From NCBI RefSeq assembly GCF_016863555.1, contig NZ_BOPC01000025.1, positions 1-64,000 of the forward strand: a stretch of 64,000 nt of DNA. Reading direction: 5' to 3'. The notes beneath the pieces are model-generated. The model was not told the DNA's origin. It saw nothing but the letters and a program-made list of their open reading frames with translations, and made no database searches. Positions within the stretch are counted from its first letter, which is position 1. Each line of letters opens with the position of its first letter. This stretch comes from Micromonospora qiuiae (GTDB lineage Bacteria; Actinomycetota; Actinomycetes; Mycobacteriales; Micromonosporaceae). The translations under genes and the position numbers were made by a program. Below, in pieces: positions 36,501-45,151 of this stretch.

Positions 36501-37206
36501 CAGCGCAGGCCACCCGTCCCCGCTGCTGATCCGCGGCGACGACGCGGTGTTCCTGTACGGCCGTGCCCTCGGACCGCCCGTCGGGGCCATTCCCGGCACG
36601 GAATACGAGACGGTCACCGGCGAGCTACGAGCCGGCGACCGTCTCCTGCTCTACACCGACGGTCTGATCGAGGACCGGCAGGTCGGCATCGACGTCGCCC
36701 TGGCCCAGCTACGCGCCGACGCGGCCCGGCCCGGCGAGCACGTGGCCGACCTGATCGAGGCGGTCGTCGAGCGGGTCGTCGACCGGCCCCGCCGCGACGA
36801 CGTGGCGGTGCTCGCGCTGGAGGCCGCCGAACTCAACCGGTTCACGCTGCGGCTGCCGGCCGACCCGACGCGGTTGAGCATGCTGCGTAAGCGACTGGAG
36901 GAGTTCCTCGTCGCCCATGAGGTGAGCGAGAGCGATCTGTTCGACCTCACCGTGGCGGTTTCCGAGGCCGCGGCGAATGCCATCGAGCACCCGGTCGACC
37001 CGGCGGAACCGATGATCGTTGTCGAGGTGAGCGTGGAGGACCGGGTGGTGGTGGCGACGGTGCGGGACACCGGCCGGTGGCGGGAATCGACCGGGTCGGG
37101 CTTCCGGGGCCGGGGCCTGTCGCTGATCCGGGCACTTGGGGAGCTGTCGGTCAAGCGTACTTCCGAGGGGACGGAGGTGACCCTACGCCGGCGGCTCGAC
37201 CCTTGA
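33508..37206 (+). CDS. Hybrid sensor kinase-receiver-PP2C phosphatase-HATPase protein
   Basis: A 1232-residue cytoplasmic multi-domain regulator. Order: PAS-like sensor (about 30-170; MFWGDDFRAFYNDAYRP), GAF-like region (about 180-330), HisKA with H-box NVSHEFRTPL (His355), HATPase (NLLSNAVKFTF, then GTGIGLALVRELVEMHGG), receiver (ILVVDDNPDLREHVARLL; phospho-acceptor Asp684 in LTDVMMPRLDG), a further GAF-like region (about 750-870), a SpoIIE-type PP2C phosphatase (IGGDWYDVI, Asp914; VGKGVPAAAAMGQLR) and a C-terminal RsbW-like HATPase (VAVSEAAANAIEHPVD). It unites His-Asp phosphorelay with partner-switching control of a sigma factor. Its 3' end overlaps the opposing STAS gene by 24 bp, making that STAS protein the obvious candidate substrate (inference). 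Confidence 0.93.
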   Translation: MNSAQASTDGSHPSDTGEEIPPLLAAAFAGGGEMGALLRDHDWSSSPLGTPDRWPAALGNAISTMLASKAQIAMFWGDDFRAFYNDAYRPTIGDKHPAILGQPARKHWAETWDVLGPLLTGVLRDGEAYQAQDHHFLINRHGFVEDVFFDVSYDPIRDADGSINGVLCVCSETTGRVLGERRLRALAELGTELAELGDTEELGQVVAAVLDRHRPDMPFGLLYLYDADGHLCPAGGSGGELAAVEAPARLVELAAAGTVDTVCTAGLLGHVPADAADEAMVLPISATNEPAGVLVLGLARRLPLTRDYRTFFELVAAQVSGAAGKQRAYEQERARVAALAALDQAKTNFFANVSHEFRTPLTLVLGPLEDMLADPALTEPYAERLTSMHRNAMRLLKLVNTVLDFSRLESERLVAYYEPIDLASYTTRLVSTFRSAAERAGLRLVVDCPALPEPVHVDQDMWEKIVLNLLSNAVKFTFDGEIRVRLRAVDGVARLTVTDTGVGILPEELPHVFDRFHRVSGVRSRSHEGTGIGLALVRELVEMHGGRVSVTSQVDRGSTFVVDLPFGAGHLPDDRVADTGAPEREPVQAAPFLAETARWTDGPTSARTTLTASATPTPGTAPAFTRTPAGSVPAGRILVVDDNPDLREHVARLLEPNWQVVTAIDGVDALRLATGSAFDLVLTDVMMPRLDGFGLVAALRADPRTRSVPIVLLTARAGAGEEMAGLAVGADDYLTKPFSGQELIARVRANVELGQLRGQVVRRLHALADAAVAVNTARSTADVLQVAARHALSLAEAVRVVVSVGAARYAAGDGETSAEPTDVLPLTGVAGQRLGELRVWRPAAEGAGTDEAALTQLARLVGVRLENAQLYEAEHRIATTLQHSLLPQSLPRLPGAVVASRYLPGSADVEIGGDWYDVIARDDDELVLVIGDVVGKGVPAAAAMGQLRNALRAYVLEGFGPGESLTRLNRLVGSTESRSFATVFTVWFSPRTNQLRYASAGHPSPLLIRGDDAVFLYGRALGPPVGAIPGTEYETVTGELRAGDRLLLYTDGLIEDRQVGIDVALAQLRADAARPGEHVADLIEAVVERVVDRPRRDDVAVLALEAAELNRFTLRLPADPTRLSMLRKRLEEFLVAHEVSESDLFDLTVAVSEAAANAIEHPVDPAEPMIVVEVSVEDRVVVATVRDTGRWRESTGSGFRGRGLSLIRALGELSVKRTSEGTEVTLRRRLDP

Positions 37207-37527
37207 GCCGGCTGAGCTTCGGCAGAGCCAGCGCTGCTCGCCCAGGCCGGCGATCTCCAGCACTCTGCTGACCTGTCGCGACGGCAGCACCGTCAGCGAC
37301 TGCGGATAGCGGCCGGCGAGTCGGACCAGGGCGTGGATGGCCGCCGAGTCGAAGAAGGTCACCGCGCGCAGGTCGAGTGTCACGTGGGCGGCCGGCTCGC
37401 GCAGCGCGGCCTGGAACATGGTGTCGGCGGTCGCCATGTCGACCTCGCCGGCGACCACTACTCGGAGATGGTCGCCATCGATCTCCGCGCTGGCGGAGAA
37501 GACGGGAGTCTCGCCCCGTTGATCCAC
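37183..37527 (-). CDS. STAS domain anti-sigma factor antagonist
   Basis: A 114-residue single-domain STAS protein. DGDHLRVVVAGEVDMATAD is the opening strand-helix. LDLRAVTFFDSAAIHALVRL carries the conserved D-S pair (FDSAAI) whose Ser is the usual phosphorylation site in the SpoIIAA/RsbV family. It is released from, or binds to, an anti-sigma kinase according to phosphorylation. The GTG at 37527 has AAGG seven bases upstream. It is convergent with and overlaps the hybrid phosphatase/kinase gene. Confidence 0.85.
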   Translation of the reverse strand: MDQRGETPVFSASAEIDGDHLRVVVAGEVDMATADTMFQAALREPAAHVTLDLRAVTFFDSAAIHALVRLAGRYPQSLTVLPSRQVSRVLEIAGLGEQRWLCRSSAGSRVEPPA

Positions 37528-37609
37528 GCAGACACCTTGACACAGTGCCCGGGGTGGGGCAACAAACTCCGGCGACGGACGGTGATGGGAGCCCTCCGAC
37601 GATCGGCGA

Positions 37610-37615
37610 TAGGCT
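37610..37615 (+). promoter_or_regulatory. -10 element for a leaderless map transcript
   Basis: TAGGCT lies six bases before the ATG at 37622, so the transcript would start at or beside the start codon. There is no ribosome binding site in this gap, consistent with leaderless initiation. Confidence 0.5.
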
Positions 37616-37621
37616 TGCGGC

Positions 37622-38479
37622 ATGACCGTCCGTGCGCCGCTGACCCCAGGCACGCTCTCTCCGTGGCGGCCGGTGCCCGCCCACATTCCGCGACCGGAGT
37701 ACGTCGGCAAGAAGGCACCCCGCCCCTGGCAGGGATCGCACGTGCAGTCTCCGGAGATCATCGAGCGGATGCGCGTCGCGGGCCGGATCGCCGCCCAGGC
37801 GGTGCAGCTCGCCGGGGAGCACTGCAAGCCCGGCGTGACCACGGACGAGATCGACCGGGTGGTCCACGAGTTCCTCGTCGACCAGGGCGCCTACCCGTCG
37901 ACGCTGGGCTACAAGGGCTTCCCGAAGTCCTGCTGCACCAGCCTCAACGAGGTGATCTGTCACGGCATCCCCGACTCGACCGTGCTGGCCGACGGCGACA
38001 TCATCAACGTCGACGTCACCGCCTACATCGACGGGGTGCACGGCGACACCGACGCGACCTTCTGCGTCGGTACGGTGAGTGAGGAGGCCCGGCTGCTGGT
38101 CGAGCGGACCCACGAGGCCATGATGCGCGGCATCCGGGCGGTCGCACCGGGCCGGCAGATCAACGTCATCGGCCGGGTCATCGAATCGTACGCGAAACGC
38201 TTCGGCTACGGCGTGGTGCGCGACTTCACCGGCCACGGCATCGGTGAGTCCTTCCACAGCGGGCTCTACGTGCCGCACTACGACAGCCCGCGCCCCACCG
38301 ACGTGATGGAACCGGGCATGACCTTCACCATCGAGCCCATGATCACCCTCGGCACCTACCAGTACGACCTGTGGGACGACGGCTGGACGGTGGTCACCAA
38401 GGACCGGAAGTGGACGGCGCAGTTCGAGCACACCGTTCTGGTGACCGAGGACGGCCACGAGATCCTGACGCTGCCGTGA
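37622..38479 (+). CDS. map: Methionine aminopeptidase, type I
   Basis: A 285-residue metalloenzyme removing the initiator methionine. After an N-terminal extension with [18 protein letters not shown] (like the type 1c enzymes of actinobacteria), the pita-bread fold begins at [14 protein letters not shown]. Metal ligands lie in [20 protein letters not shown] (two Asp), [11 protein letters not shown] (His), [12 protein letters not shown] (Glu) and [14 protein letters not shown] (Glu). A leaderless start is likely (see 37610-37615). It overlaps the VIT1-type transporter gene by four bases. Confidence 0.95.
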   Translation: MTVRAPLTPGTLSPWRPVPAHIPRPEYVGKKAPRPWQGSHVQSPEIIERMRVAGRIAAQAVQLAGEHCKPGVTTDEIDRVVHEFLVDQGAYPSTLGYKGFPKSCCTSLNEVICHGIPDSTVLADGDIINVDVTAYIDGVHGDTDATFCVGTVSEEARLLVERTHEAMMRGIRAVAPGRQINVIGRVIESYAKRFGYGVVRDFTGHGIGESFHSGLYVPHYDSPRPTDVMEPGMTFTIEPMITLGTYQYDLWDDGWTVVTKDRKWTAQFEHTVLVTEDGHEILTLP

Positions 38480-39189
38480 CCGAGACACCGGCGGCGCTCC
38501 GGGAGTCGCACCACGCGGACGTGTCCGGTGGCTGGCTGCGGCCGGCCGTTTTCGGCGCGATGGACGGCCTGGTCACCAACATCGCCCTCATTGCCGGGGT
38601 CGGCGGTGGCGGCGTCTCGCCGCGCAACATCGTGCTGACCGGCACCGCCGGCCTGGTCGCCGGCGCGATCTCGATGGCGCTCGGGGAATACACCAGCGTC
38701 CGGTCGGCCAACGAGCAGATCGCCGCCGAGGTGGCCAAGGAACGGCGCGAGCTGGAGCTACACCCGGAGGCCGAGGCCAGGGAGCTGGCCGAGCTCTGGG
38801 TCGCTCGGGGCCTGCCGGAGGACCTCGCCGTCCAGGTCGCCGAGGCGGTCCGGGATCGCCCGGAGCTGGCCCTGCGGATGCACATCCAGGAGGAATTGGG
38901 CGTCAACCCGGACGAGCACCCCAATCCGTGGACGGCGGCGATCTCGTCGTTCCTCTGCTTCTCCGTCGGCGCGCTGGTGCCGCTGCTGCCGTACCTGCTC
39001 GGCGCGACCAGCCTGGTCCTGGCCCTGGCGGTGGGCGGGCTCGGGCTCTTCGTCGCCGGTGCGGTCGTCTCCCGGTTCACCAGCCGCCGCTGGTGGACCG
39101 GCGGCCTGCGTCAACTGCTCCTGGGCGCCGCCGCCGCCCTCGCGACCTACCTCGTCGGCGCCCTCATCGGCGTCCAAGGCGCCCTCTGA
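38476..39189 (+). CDS. VIT1/CCC1 family transporter
   Basis: A 237-residue membrane protein of the vacuolar iron transporter family. [20 protein letters not shown] and [20 protein letters not shown] are the hallmark first two membrane segments. A cytosolic helical loop rich in Glu (about 75-140; [19 protein letters not shown]) is the metal-binding region in homologues. Three hydrophobic segments follow. Probable substrates are Fe2+ or Mn2+. The GTG start overlaps the map stop (GTGA). Confidence 0.9.
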   Translation: MTETPAALRESHHADVSGGWLRPAVFGAMDGLVTNIALIAGVGGGGVSPRNIVLTGTAGLVAGAISMALGEYTSVRSANEQIAAEVAKERRELELHPEAEARELAELWVARGLPEDLAVQVAEAVRDRPELALRMHIQEELGVNPDEHPNPWTAAISSFLCFSVGALVPLLPYLLGATSLVLALAVGGLGLFVAGAVVSRFTSRRWWTGGLRQLLLGAAAALATYLVGALIGVQGAL

Positions 39190-39214
39190 CATTCGGGCAT
39201 TCCGGCCGATCGGG

Positions 39215-41938
39215 TCAGTCCAGGCGGCGTTCCACCGGTAGCCGGGAGCGGGTGAACAGCGCCGCACCCAGCATCGCGACCAAGGGCACCACGACCAGCA
39301 GGCCGAGGGTGAGCCAGGGGATCACCAGCGGGTACGGGGGTTGGATCGGCCAGCTGTCGGCGTACCGCTGATTGGTGAAGAGCAGGATGATCACCGTCGC
39401 GGCGAAGCCGGCGATGATGCCCAGCGCCGAGCCGAGCACGGCGATCACCCCGGCCTGGCAGAGCGACAGCAGGCGGCGTACGCCCGGACCGGCGCCGACC
39501 GCGGCCAGGGTGGACAGGTCGGCCCGCCCCTCCGCCGCGGCGAGGCCGGTGGCGATGCCCGCGGCGCCGATGGTGACCACCGCGGACACCCCGGCGAGCA
39601 ACAGCAGCAGCGGTGTGCTGTCGCCGGAGCCCCAGTTGCCCGCGGTGTCCACCAGCAGTTCTCCGAGCGAGCGGGTCGCGGCGTAGAACTGGTCGTGCTG
39701 GTGCCGTTCGGCAGGTTCGTTGACGCTGAACGCCCAGCCGGTCTGGCGGGCCGTGAGGCCGAGCCGTTCGGCCGCGGCGGGGGACAGCAGTAGCCATTGG
39801 GTGCCGAGTCCGGTGTCCAGAACGTGGCCGGGCACCGCCACGGTGTCCGCGTCGCTCACCGGCTTCTCCGCATCGCGCTCGACGCCGAGTTTGAGCTGCC
39901 CGTCCACCAGGTAGCGGCGGTCGGTCAGCACCGCCCCGCCGGCCTGCAGTGTGGCCCTGGCGGCGGCGACCTCGTCGGGCGCCGCCCCGGTGATGATCGG
40001 TAGCGCGGACCCGTCGTCCACGATCGTGCGCGGGTACGTGGTGACGTGGTTGTCGGCCGGGCCCTGGCAGCGGGCGTCGGCGCGGGCCCGGCGCCGGTCG
40101 GCTGCGCTGAGTGGCTCGTCCGCTCGCCATGGGCAGGCCCGCTCGGCGGGCATGCGCGCGGTGACCAGGCAGAGTTCGGACGGCGACCGACAGTCGGCCT
40201 CGACCAGCGGGGCGACTGCCTCGGCACCGAGGTGCTGCCGGGCCGCTTCGGGAATCGCGGCGAGAGTGGGCGCCTTCGGGTCGGCCGGATCGGCGACGGT
40301 GATCAGCAGACTGTGGCTCGGCAGTCCGGGCAGGTGGCCCTCTGCGATGCGGGCCTGCTCGCTGGCGAGCAGGAGACCGAGGGCGACGCTGGCGGCCACC
40401 GCGGCCATCACCGCGGAGATGGCCGGTGACGCCGACGACCGGTTTCGGCTGGCGTCGCGTAGCGCGATACGGGGCGCCAGCGGAAGGATCCGGCCGAGCC
40501 GGGCCAGCAGGCCCACCAGCGTCGGGGTGGCGCAGACCAGTCCGAATTCGCCCACGACCAGCCCGGCGAGGATGACCGACTGCGAGGTCACCACCGCGCC
40601 GAGGGCGGCCACGCCGGCCCCTCCGGCGGCCAGGAGCACGCCGGTGATCAGCCACCGGCGCGAGTGCCGCGGTGGGGTACGCCGGCCGGCGAGCCCCGCC
40701 ACGACGTCCTGCCGGGCGGCCGTCCACGCCGGTGCCAGGGCGGCCAGCACCCCGGCGAGCACCGCCACCAGCGCGATCACGATCAGGGCCGCCGGCCAGA
40801 CGCGGTACCCGCCGAAGCGGTGCTGGAAGACGAACTGCTCCATCAGCGGCCGGCCGGCGAACGCGGCGATCACCCCGAGCGCGATGCCGGTCGCGGCGCC
40901 GACGCAACCCAGCACCACACCGTCGGCGAGCACCACCCGGCGTAGCTGCGCGGCGTCGCCACCGGCCACCGCGACCAGCGCGAGTTCCCGCCGTCGGCGT
41001 CGTACGCCGACCGCGAAGGCTGGGCCGACCAGCAGCACCACCTCAAGCAGGCCGAGCCCGGCGACCAGTACGCTGGTGCCGACCTCCTCCGCGTCCAGCG
41101 ACCAGGACGGAGATGGGGAAAAGCCCACCGCGGGCGGCGCGGGCGCCCGGGCGGTGACCACGACACCGTTTCGGTTGAGGTGGCGGAAGAGGTCCTCGGT
41201 GATCGGCCCGGGTAGGTCGGCGAGGAACACCGTCCCGCCGTAGATCTCCGGTGGGGGCGCCCCGTCGGGATGCAGGATCACGGCGGGACCCAGTTCGTCG
41301 GGAAGCTCGACCACGCCGACGACGGTCCAGCTGCGCCCGGTGTCCCCAGCGGTGACCCGGTCGCCGAGGTCGGCGCCGAGCCTGCGTCGGGCGGCCGGAT
41401 TCACCACGATCTCGTCGGGGCCCGCCGGTACCCGGCCGGCATGCACCCGGACGAGCCCGCGGCCGAGCGGATCGGTGAGGTCAACTGCGCTGGCGGTGAT
41501 GCCGTTTTGGAACCGCTGGCCGTCCCAGGCGGGAAACGGCAGCCAGCGGGTGATCGGCAGGACCCGGCTCCCCGGTGGGAGCAGCGCCCTGATCTCCTCT
41601 GCGCTGACCTGTTCGGCGACGGTCTCGCTGTCGTAGGACTCCCAGGCGTCGCCGTCTGCGGACTGCCGCGCCGGGCCGTTGCCCACCACCCGAAGCTCCG
41701 CGTCGGCCACGCCGAGGCGGCGGTCCAGCCGCTCGGCCGGGGTCAGCCGGGCCATCTCCACACTCACCGCGACGAAGGTGAGCGCCAGCACGGGCAGGAT
41801 GATCATCGCCAGGATCAGGGCGGTGCGTCCCCGGGCCCGCTTCGCCTCCCGGCGGGCGATGCGCAGCGCCGCCCGCCAGGACCCGGCGGCCTCAGCCAGC
41901 CGCGCCCGCCGGGACAGCCGCTGCGGAACGCCGCTCAC
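39215..41938 (-). CDS. FtsX-like ABC transporter permease
   Basis: A 907-residue membrane protein with two FtsX-type cores. The N-terminal anchor is LILAMIILPVLALTFVAVSV; a large extracytoplasmic region follows, then membrane clusters around residues 285-560 (LVAGLGLLEVVLLVGPAFAV). A second extracytoplasmic region and C-terminal membrane helices follow (LLLLLAGVSAVVTIGAAGIA; WLTLGLLVVVPLVAMLGAAL). The start overlaps the ATPase stop by four bases. Such permeases work mechanically with a MacB/LolD-like ATPase in export, envelope remodelling or peptide resistance; the substrate is not evident. Confidence 0.9.
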   Translation of the reverse strand: MSGVPQRLSRRARLAEAAGSWRAALRIARREAKRARGRTALILAMIILPVLALTFVAVSVEMARLTPAERLDRRLGVADAELRVVGNGPARQSADGDAWESYDSETVAEQVSAEEIRALLPPGSRVLPITRWLPFPAWDGQRFQNGITASAVDLTDPLGRGLVRVHAGRVPAGPDEIVVNPAARRRLGADLGDRVTAGDTGRSWTVVGVVELPDELGPAVILHPDGAPPPEIYGGTVFLADLPGPITEDLFRHLNRNGVVVTARAPAPPAVGFSPSPSWSLDAEEVGTSVLVAGLGLLEVVLLVGPAFAVGVRRRRRELALVAVAGGDAAQLRRVVLADGVVLGCVGAATGIALGVIAAFAGRPLMEQFVFQHRFGGYRVWPAALIVIALVAVLAGVLAALAPAWTAARQDVVAGLAGRRTPPRHSRRWLITGVLLAAGGAGVAALGAVVTSQSVILAGLVVGEFGLVCATPTLVGLLARLGRILPLAPRIALRDASRNRSSASPAISAVMAAVAASVALGLLLASEQARIAEGHLPGLPSHSLLITVADPADPKAPTLAAIPEAARQHLGAEAVAPLVEADCRSPSELCLVTARMPAERACPWRADEPLSAADRRRARADARCQGPADNHVTTYPRTIVDDGSALPIITGAAPDEVAAARATLQAGGAVLTDRRYLVDGQLKLGVERDAEKPVSDADTVAVPGHVLDTGLGTQWLLLSPAAAERLGLTARQTGWAFSVNEPAERHQHDQFYAATRSLGELLVDTAGNWGSGDSTPLLLLLAGVSAVVTIGAAGIATGLAAAEGRADLSTLAAVGAGPGVRRLLSLCQAGVIAVLGSALGIIAGFAATVIILLFTNQRYADSWPIQPPYPLVIPWLTLGLLVVVPLVAMLGAALFTRSRLPVERRLD

Positions 41939-42735
41939 CGGCCGGTGCCGGCGAGCAGGGCCTCGACGCCGGCCAACGGTGCGGTCGAGTCGACGGTCAC
42001 GCCGTCGCGCAGGAACACCACCCGGTCCGCCCAGCCGGCGTGGCGTGCCTCGTGGGTGACCAGCACTGCGGCGGCTCCCTCGTCGACCCGGCGGCGCAGC
42101 AGGCGCAGCACCGCCTCCCCGGTCTGCGAGTCCAGCGCCCCGGTCGGCTCGTCGGCCAGGACCAGACGGCGCTCGCCCACCAGCGCCCGAGCGATCGCGA
42201 CGCGCTGCTGCTGGCCGCCGGAGAGCTGGTCCGGGAACCGGTCACCCAGCTCCATCAGGCCCACCTCGGTCAGCGCGTCCTGCGCGAGCCGGCGAGCCCG
42301 GCGCACACCCGCGCCGTCGAGTTCGAGGGGAAGCGCGACATTCTCCACCGCGGTCAGCCCGCCGATGAGGTTGAGGTTCTGGAAGATGTAGCCGATCCGG
42401 CGACGGCGCAACCGGGCCAGGTCTCTGCGGTGCAGCGCGTGCAGCGGCTGCCCCTCGACATAGACCTCGCCGGCGGTCGGGCTGTCCAACCCGCCGGCCA
42501 GGGTGAGCAGGGTCGACTTGCCGGAGCCGGAGGGGCCCATCACGGCGACCAGCTCGCCGGGACGCACGACCAGGCTGACGCCCCGCAGGGCGTGCACGGC
42601 GGCGGGACCGCTGCCGTGGGTGCGGTGCACGTCACGCAGGTCGAGTACGGCGTCGGCCGGCGGATCGACCGGAGTGGCCGCGCCGGTCGCGGCCGGGTCT
42701 GGCGCAGCTGGCGTCGTTCCGCTGAGCGCGCTCAC
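41935..42735 (-). CDS. ABC transporter ATP-binding protein (LolD/MacB type)
   Basis: A 266-residue ATPase. Walker A GPSGSGKSTLL, Q-loop IFQNLNLI, signature LSGGQQQRVAIARAL, Walker B LVLADEPTGALDS and H-loop VTHEARHAG are all intact. The N-terminal 30 residues are Ala/Pro-rich. It is the energising partner of the downstream FtsX permease and is coupled to the PadR gene by a four-base overlap. Confidence 0.95.
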   Translation of the reverse strand: MSALSGTTPAAPDPAATGAATPVDPPADAVLDLRDVHRTHGSGPAAVHALRGVSLVVRPGELVAVMGPSGSGKSTLLTLAGGLDSPTAGEVYVEGQPLHALHRRDLARLRRRRIGYIFQNLNLIGGLTAVENVALPLELDGAGVRRARRLAQDALTEVGLMELGDRFPDQLSGGQQQRVAIARALVGERRLVLADEPTGALDSQTGEAVLRLLRRRVDEGAAAVLVTHEARHAGWADRVVFLRDGVTVDSTAPLAGVEALLAGTGR

Positions 42736-43313
42736 CGTCGGGCCTCCTCACCACTGCGACCCACCGCCTCGGAGCTGGGCGCCGGGCCGGGCGCCGGGGG
42801 GCGGTGTCGCACCAGGCTGGTCTCGCAGTGATCGAGCCAGCGCACCTCCGCCTCGGCCTGGAACATCATCGCGTCCAGCACCAACCGCCAGGGTAGGTCC
42901 TCGGGGCGGTCGCTGGCGTACTTCAACCGGGTCAACTCCTGCAACGCGCGCATGGTGGCGGTGCGTTGGGTCTGCACCACGGCGCGTACGTCGACCCCGG
43001 GTGTGGTCAGCGCCAACGCCAGCTTGATCGCCAACTCGTCGCGGGGACGATCGGTCCGGCTGATCGGGGTGGCGAACCACAGGGCCAGGTCGGCCCGCCC
43101 GGCATCGGTGATCTCGTACGGCCGCTGCCCGGCCTCGCTCTCGGGCAGCGAACGGACCAGCCCGTCCCGCTCCAGCCGCGACAGCGTGGTGTACACCTGT
43201 CCGATGTTCAGCGGCCAGGTCGAGCCGGTCGACTCCTCGAACGCGGCTCGCAACTGGTAGCCGTACATCTGCCCGCGTTCGAGCAGGGCGAGCAGGCCGT
43301 GGCGGATGGACAT
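42732..43313 (-). CDS. PadR family transcriptional regulator
   Basis: A 193-residue repressor. The PadR winged helix occupies about residues 3-90: IRHGLLALLERGQMYGYQLR, then LNIGQVYTTLSRLERDGLV and YEITDAGRADLALWF. The Vir-C-like C-terminal helical dimerisation domain follows. It is the first gene of the PadR-ATPase-permease operon. A perfect palindrome lies 13 bp upstream of its start, so it probably represses itself and the transporter. Confidence 0.93.
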   Translation of the reverse strand: MSIRHGLLALLERGQMYGYQLRAAFEESTGSTWPLNIGQVYTTLSRLERDGLVRSLPESEAGQRPYEITDAGRADLALWFATPISRTDRPRDELAIKLALALTTPGVDVRAVVQTQRTATMRALQELTRLKYASDRPEDLPWRLVLDAMMFQAEAEVRWLDHCETSLVRHRPPAPGPAPSSEAVGRSGEEARR

Positions 43314-43326
43314 GGCACCGGAGTAT

Positions 43327-43341
43327 GCATACCTGGTATGC
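43327..43341. promoter_or_regulatory. PadR operator palindrome
   Basis: GCATACCTGGTATGC is a perfect 7-1-7 inverted repeat, 14 bp from the PadR start codon and in a local AT-rich island. On the minus strand it overlaps a possible -10 (TATGCAT), so bound PadR would block initiation. Confidence 0.75.
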
Positions 43342-43380
43342 CGAACCGCAACCGGGGCTGGCCGCCGGGTGTCGCAGACC

Positions 43381-43821
43381 TCAGCCCGGGCGGCCGGGAA
43401 AGGCCACCGTCAGCGGGCTGATCCCGGCGCTGCGCCGCCAGCGGGTCGCCCGCACCGCGTACTCGACCAGAGCACCCAGGGCCCGATCGCGTTCGGCGCC
43501 GGCGCTGGTCGGCAGCACCGCCCGCCAGAACGCCGCCGTGCGCTCCTCCACCTGCACGGCGAGCTGTAGCGCGCTGGCCCGGTCGGTCACGGGGAAGGGC
43601 AGTGCGTATCCCGCCCGATCCGGCGGGACGCTGCCGCCACCGGTGCTCAACTGCACCACCAGGGCGTCCCGCCGGGCGCGGTGTGCCGCCTCCGCCGTGA
43701 TGGCGGCCTTGCGCTCGGCACCGGTGAGGCGTACCCCGATCGGACCGTAGGCCCAGATGGCGGCGTATTCGGCGATCAACGCCTGGGCGAGCGCCTCGCC
43801 GGCGTCGGGCGGTGCGGTCAT
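43381..43821 (-). CDS. DUF4439 ferritin-like protein
   Basis: A 146-residue helical protein. ALAQALIAEYAAIWAYGPIG is the opening helix of the DUF4439 ferritin-like family, and LQLAVQVEERTAAFWRAVL is the third helix. Whether it binds metal is unknown, since the ferritin-type Glu/His set is only partly visible. The ATG at 43821 overlaps the TGA of the lipoprotein gene by one base, so the pair is one transcription unit. Confidence 0.8.
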   Translation of the reverse strand: MTAPPDAGEALAQALIAEYAAIWAYGPIGVRLTGAERKAAITAEAAHRARRDALVVQLSTGGGSVPPDRAGYALPFPVTDRASALQLAVQVEERTAAFWRAVLPTSAGAERDRALGALVEYAVRATRWRRSAGISPLTVAFPGRPG

Positions 43822-44324
43822 CACTTCAGCGCCTCCAGGTGGCTCGCGCGTGCGGCGGTGATCGAGCCGAGCAGTGCGACCCGGTCGGCGGGTGCCTCGG
43901 CGCAGGCTTTCGACGCCGTGTCCCGACCGGCCCGTTCGGCATGTCGCAGCGCGGTCAACGTGGCGGCCCGGTCGGTCGGCGATGCGCCGGTGGCGCCGGA
44001 GGAGGCGGCCGGCCCGGACGGGAGCGGGGTGCCGGTCACCCGGGCGAGTTCCGCGGCGTGCGCCTCGTGCGCCTCGGCGAGCGGGGTGAGCCGGTCGGCC
44101 AGGTCGGGGTGAGCGACGCCGGCCGCCCTCAGCCCGGCCGCGAGCCGCAGCGCCTCGTCGATCATCGGGGCGAGCGGGTCGGGTGTCGGGGGTTCGTCAC
44201 TATCGAAAAGACCACAACCGGTCAGCGGCGCGGCGGCGCCCCCGAGCGCCAGCAGCGCGCCGACCCCCAGCACCGCCCGTCGGGAAAGCTCGGATGCGCC
44301 GTTTCGGCGAGTCGTTCTGCCCAT
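43821..44324 (-). CDS. Tat-exported lipoprotein, DUF4439 partner
   Basis: A 167-residue protein with twin-arginine signal SRRAVLGVGALLALGGAAAP followed by lipobox LTGC, so it is expected to be exported folded and lipid-anchored. The mature part is Ala/Leu/Glu-rich and helical (EALRLAAGLRAAGVAHPDLA, then LAEAHEAHAAELARVTG), resembling a ferritin-like bundle. The ATG at 44324 fits a normal signal-peptide length. It is divergent from rimP across 170 bp, which must hold both promoters. Confidence 0.8.
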   Translation of the reverse strand: MGRTTRRNGASELSRRAVLGVGALLALGGAAAPLTGCGLFDSDEPPTPDPLAPMIDEALRLAAGLRAAGVAHPDLADRLTPLAEAHEAHAAELARVTGTPLPSGPAASSGATGASPTDRAATLTALRHAERAGRDTASKACAEAPADRVALLGSITAARASHLEALK

Positions 44325-44494
44325 CACCACCGGACAAGTCAACACCATCGCCACCGCCCTTGTCCGGCGGTGGCGTCGGTGCGCCGCTGGGGCCGTCCCG
44401 GGGTCGGCGCGTTACGCTCGGCGCAGCCACCGGCGCGTCCGCACCGGTGGCGTGCCGGCATGGTCGCCGGCGAGCAGCGGAAAGGTCTCTTCAG

Positions 44495-45151
44495 ATGACG
44501 CAGCGTGGCCGTGCCACCAGGACGACGGGGCGTTCTCGCGGCGGTGGCCAGGCTCCGCGAGGCGGTCAGGCGCCGCGTGGCGATCTCACCGCCCGTCGTG
44601 AGCGGCTCCGCGCCGTGATCGCACCGGTGGTCGACGGGGCCGGCTACGACCTGGAGGACCTGTCCGTGTCCCGGGCCGGCCGTCGGCACGTGGTACGCGT
44701 GATCGTCGACGCCGACGGCGGGATCAACCTGGACGCGGTGGCCGACGTCTCGCGGGCGGTCTCGGCGGCGCTGGACGCCGCCGAGGACAGCGGTGGCGAC
44801 ATCGTCGCCGGGGAGTACCAACTGGAGGTCAGCTCCCCGGGCGTGGACCGTCCGCTGACCCTGCCCCGACACTGGCGACGCAACCTCGGCCGGCTGGTCC
44901 GGGTGACGGTCCGGGGCGCGGGACCGCCCGCGGCGCAGGGTGCGCCACCGGCGGGCGACCGGCAGGTCACCGGGCGGGTGATCGCCGCCGACGACGAGCG
45001 CGTGGTGCTGGAGACCGATGCCGGGCGTACGGAGCTGACCTACGCGGATCTCGGGCCGGGCCGGGTGCAGATCGAATTCAGCCGCCTCGACGAACTGCCC
45101 GATTCAGAAGAGCTCGACGACGATGACGATGTGGAGGACGAGGAGAGGTGA
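44495..45151 (+). CDS. rimP: Ribosome maturation factor RimP
   Basis: A 218-residue 30S assembly factor. A Gly/Arg/Gln-rich extension (residues 1-30, with a [13 protein letters not shown] repeat) precedes the N-terminal domain ([20 protein letters not shown]). The signature [20 protein letters not shown] follows and the C-terminal SH3-like domain is present. The acidic tail ends [11 protein letters not shown]. The ATG at 44495 has AAAGG upstream. It is first in rimP-nusA-ylxR-infB and overlaps nusA by four bases. Confidence 0.95.
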   Translation: MTQRGRATRTTGRSRGGGQAPRGGQAPRGDLTARRERLRAVIAPVVDGAGYDLEDLSVSRAGRRHVVRVIVDADGGINLDAVADVSRAVSAALDAAEDSGGDIVAGEYQLEVSSPGVDRPLTLPRHWRRNLGRLVRVTVRGAGPPAAQGAPPAGDRQVTGRVIAADDERVVLETDAGRTELTYADLGPGRVQIEFSRLDELPDSEELDDDDDVEDEER

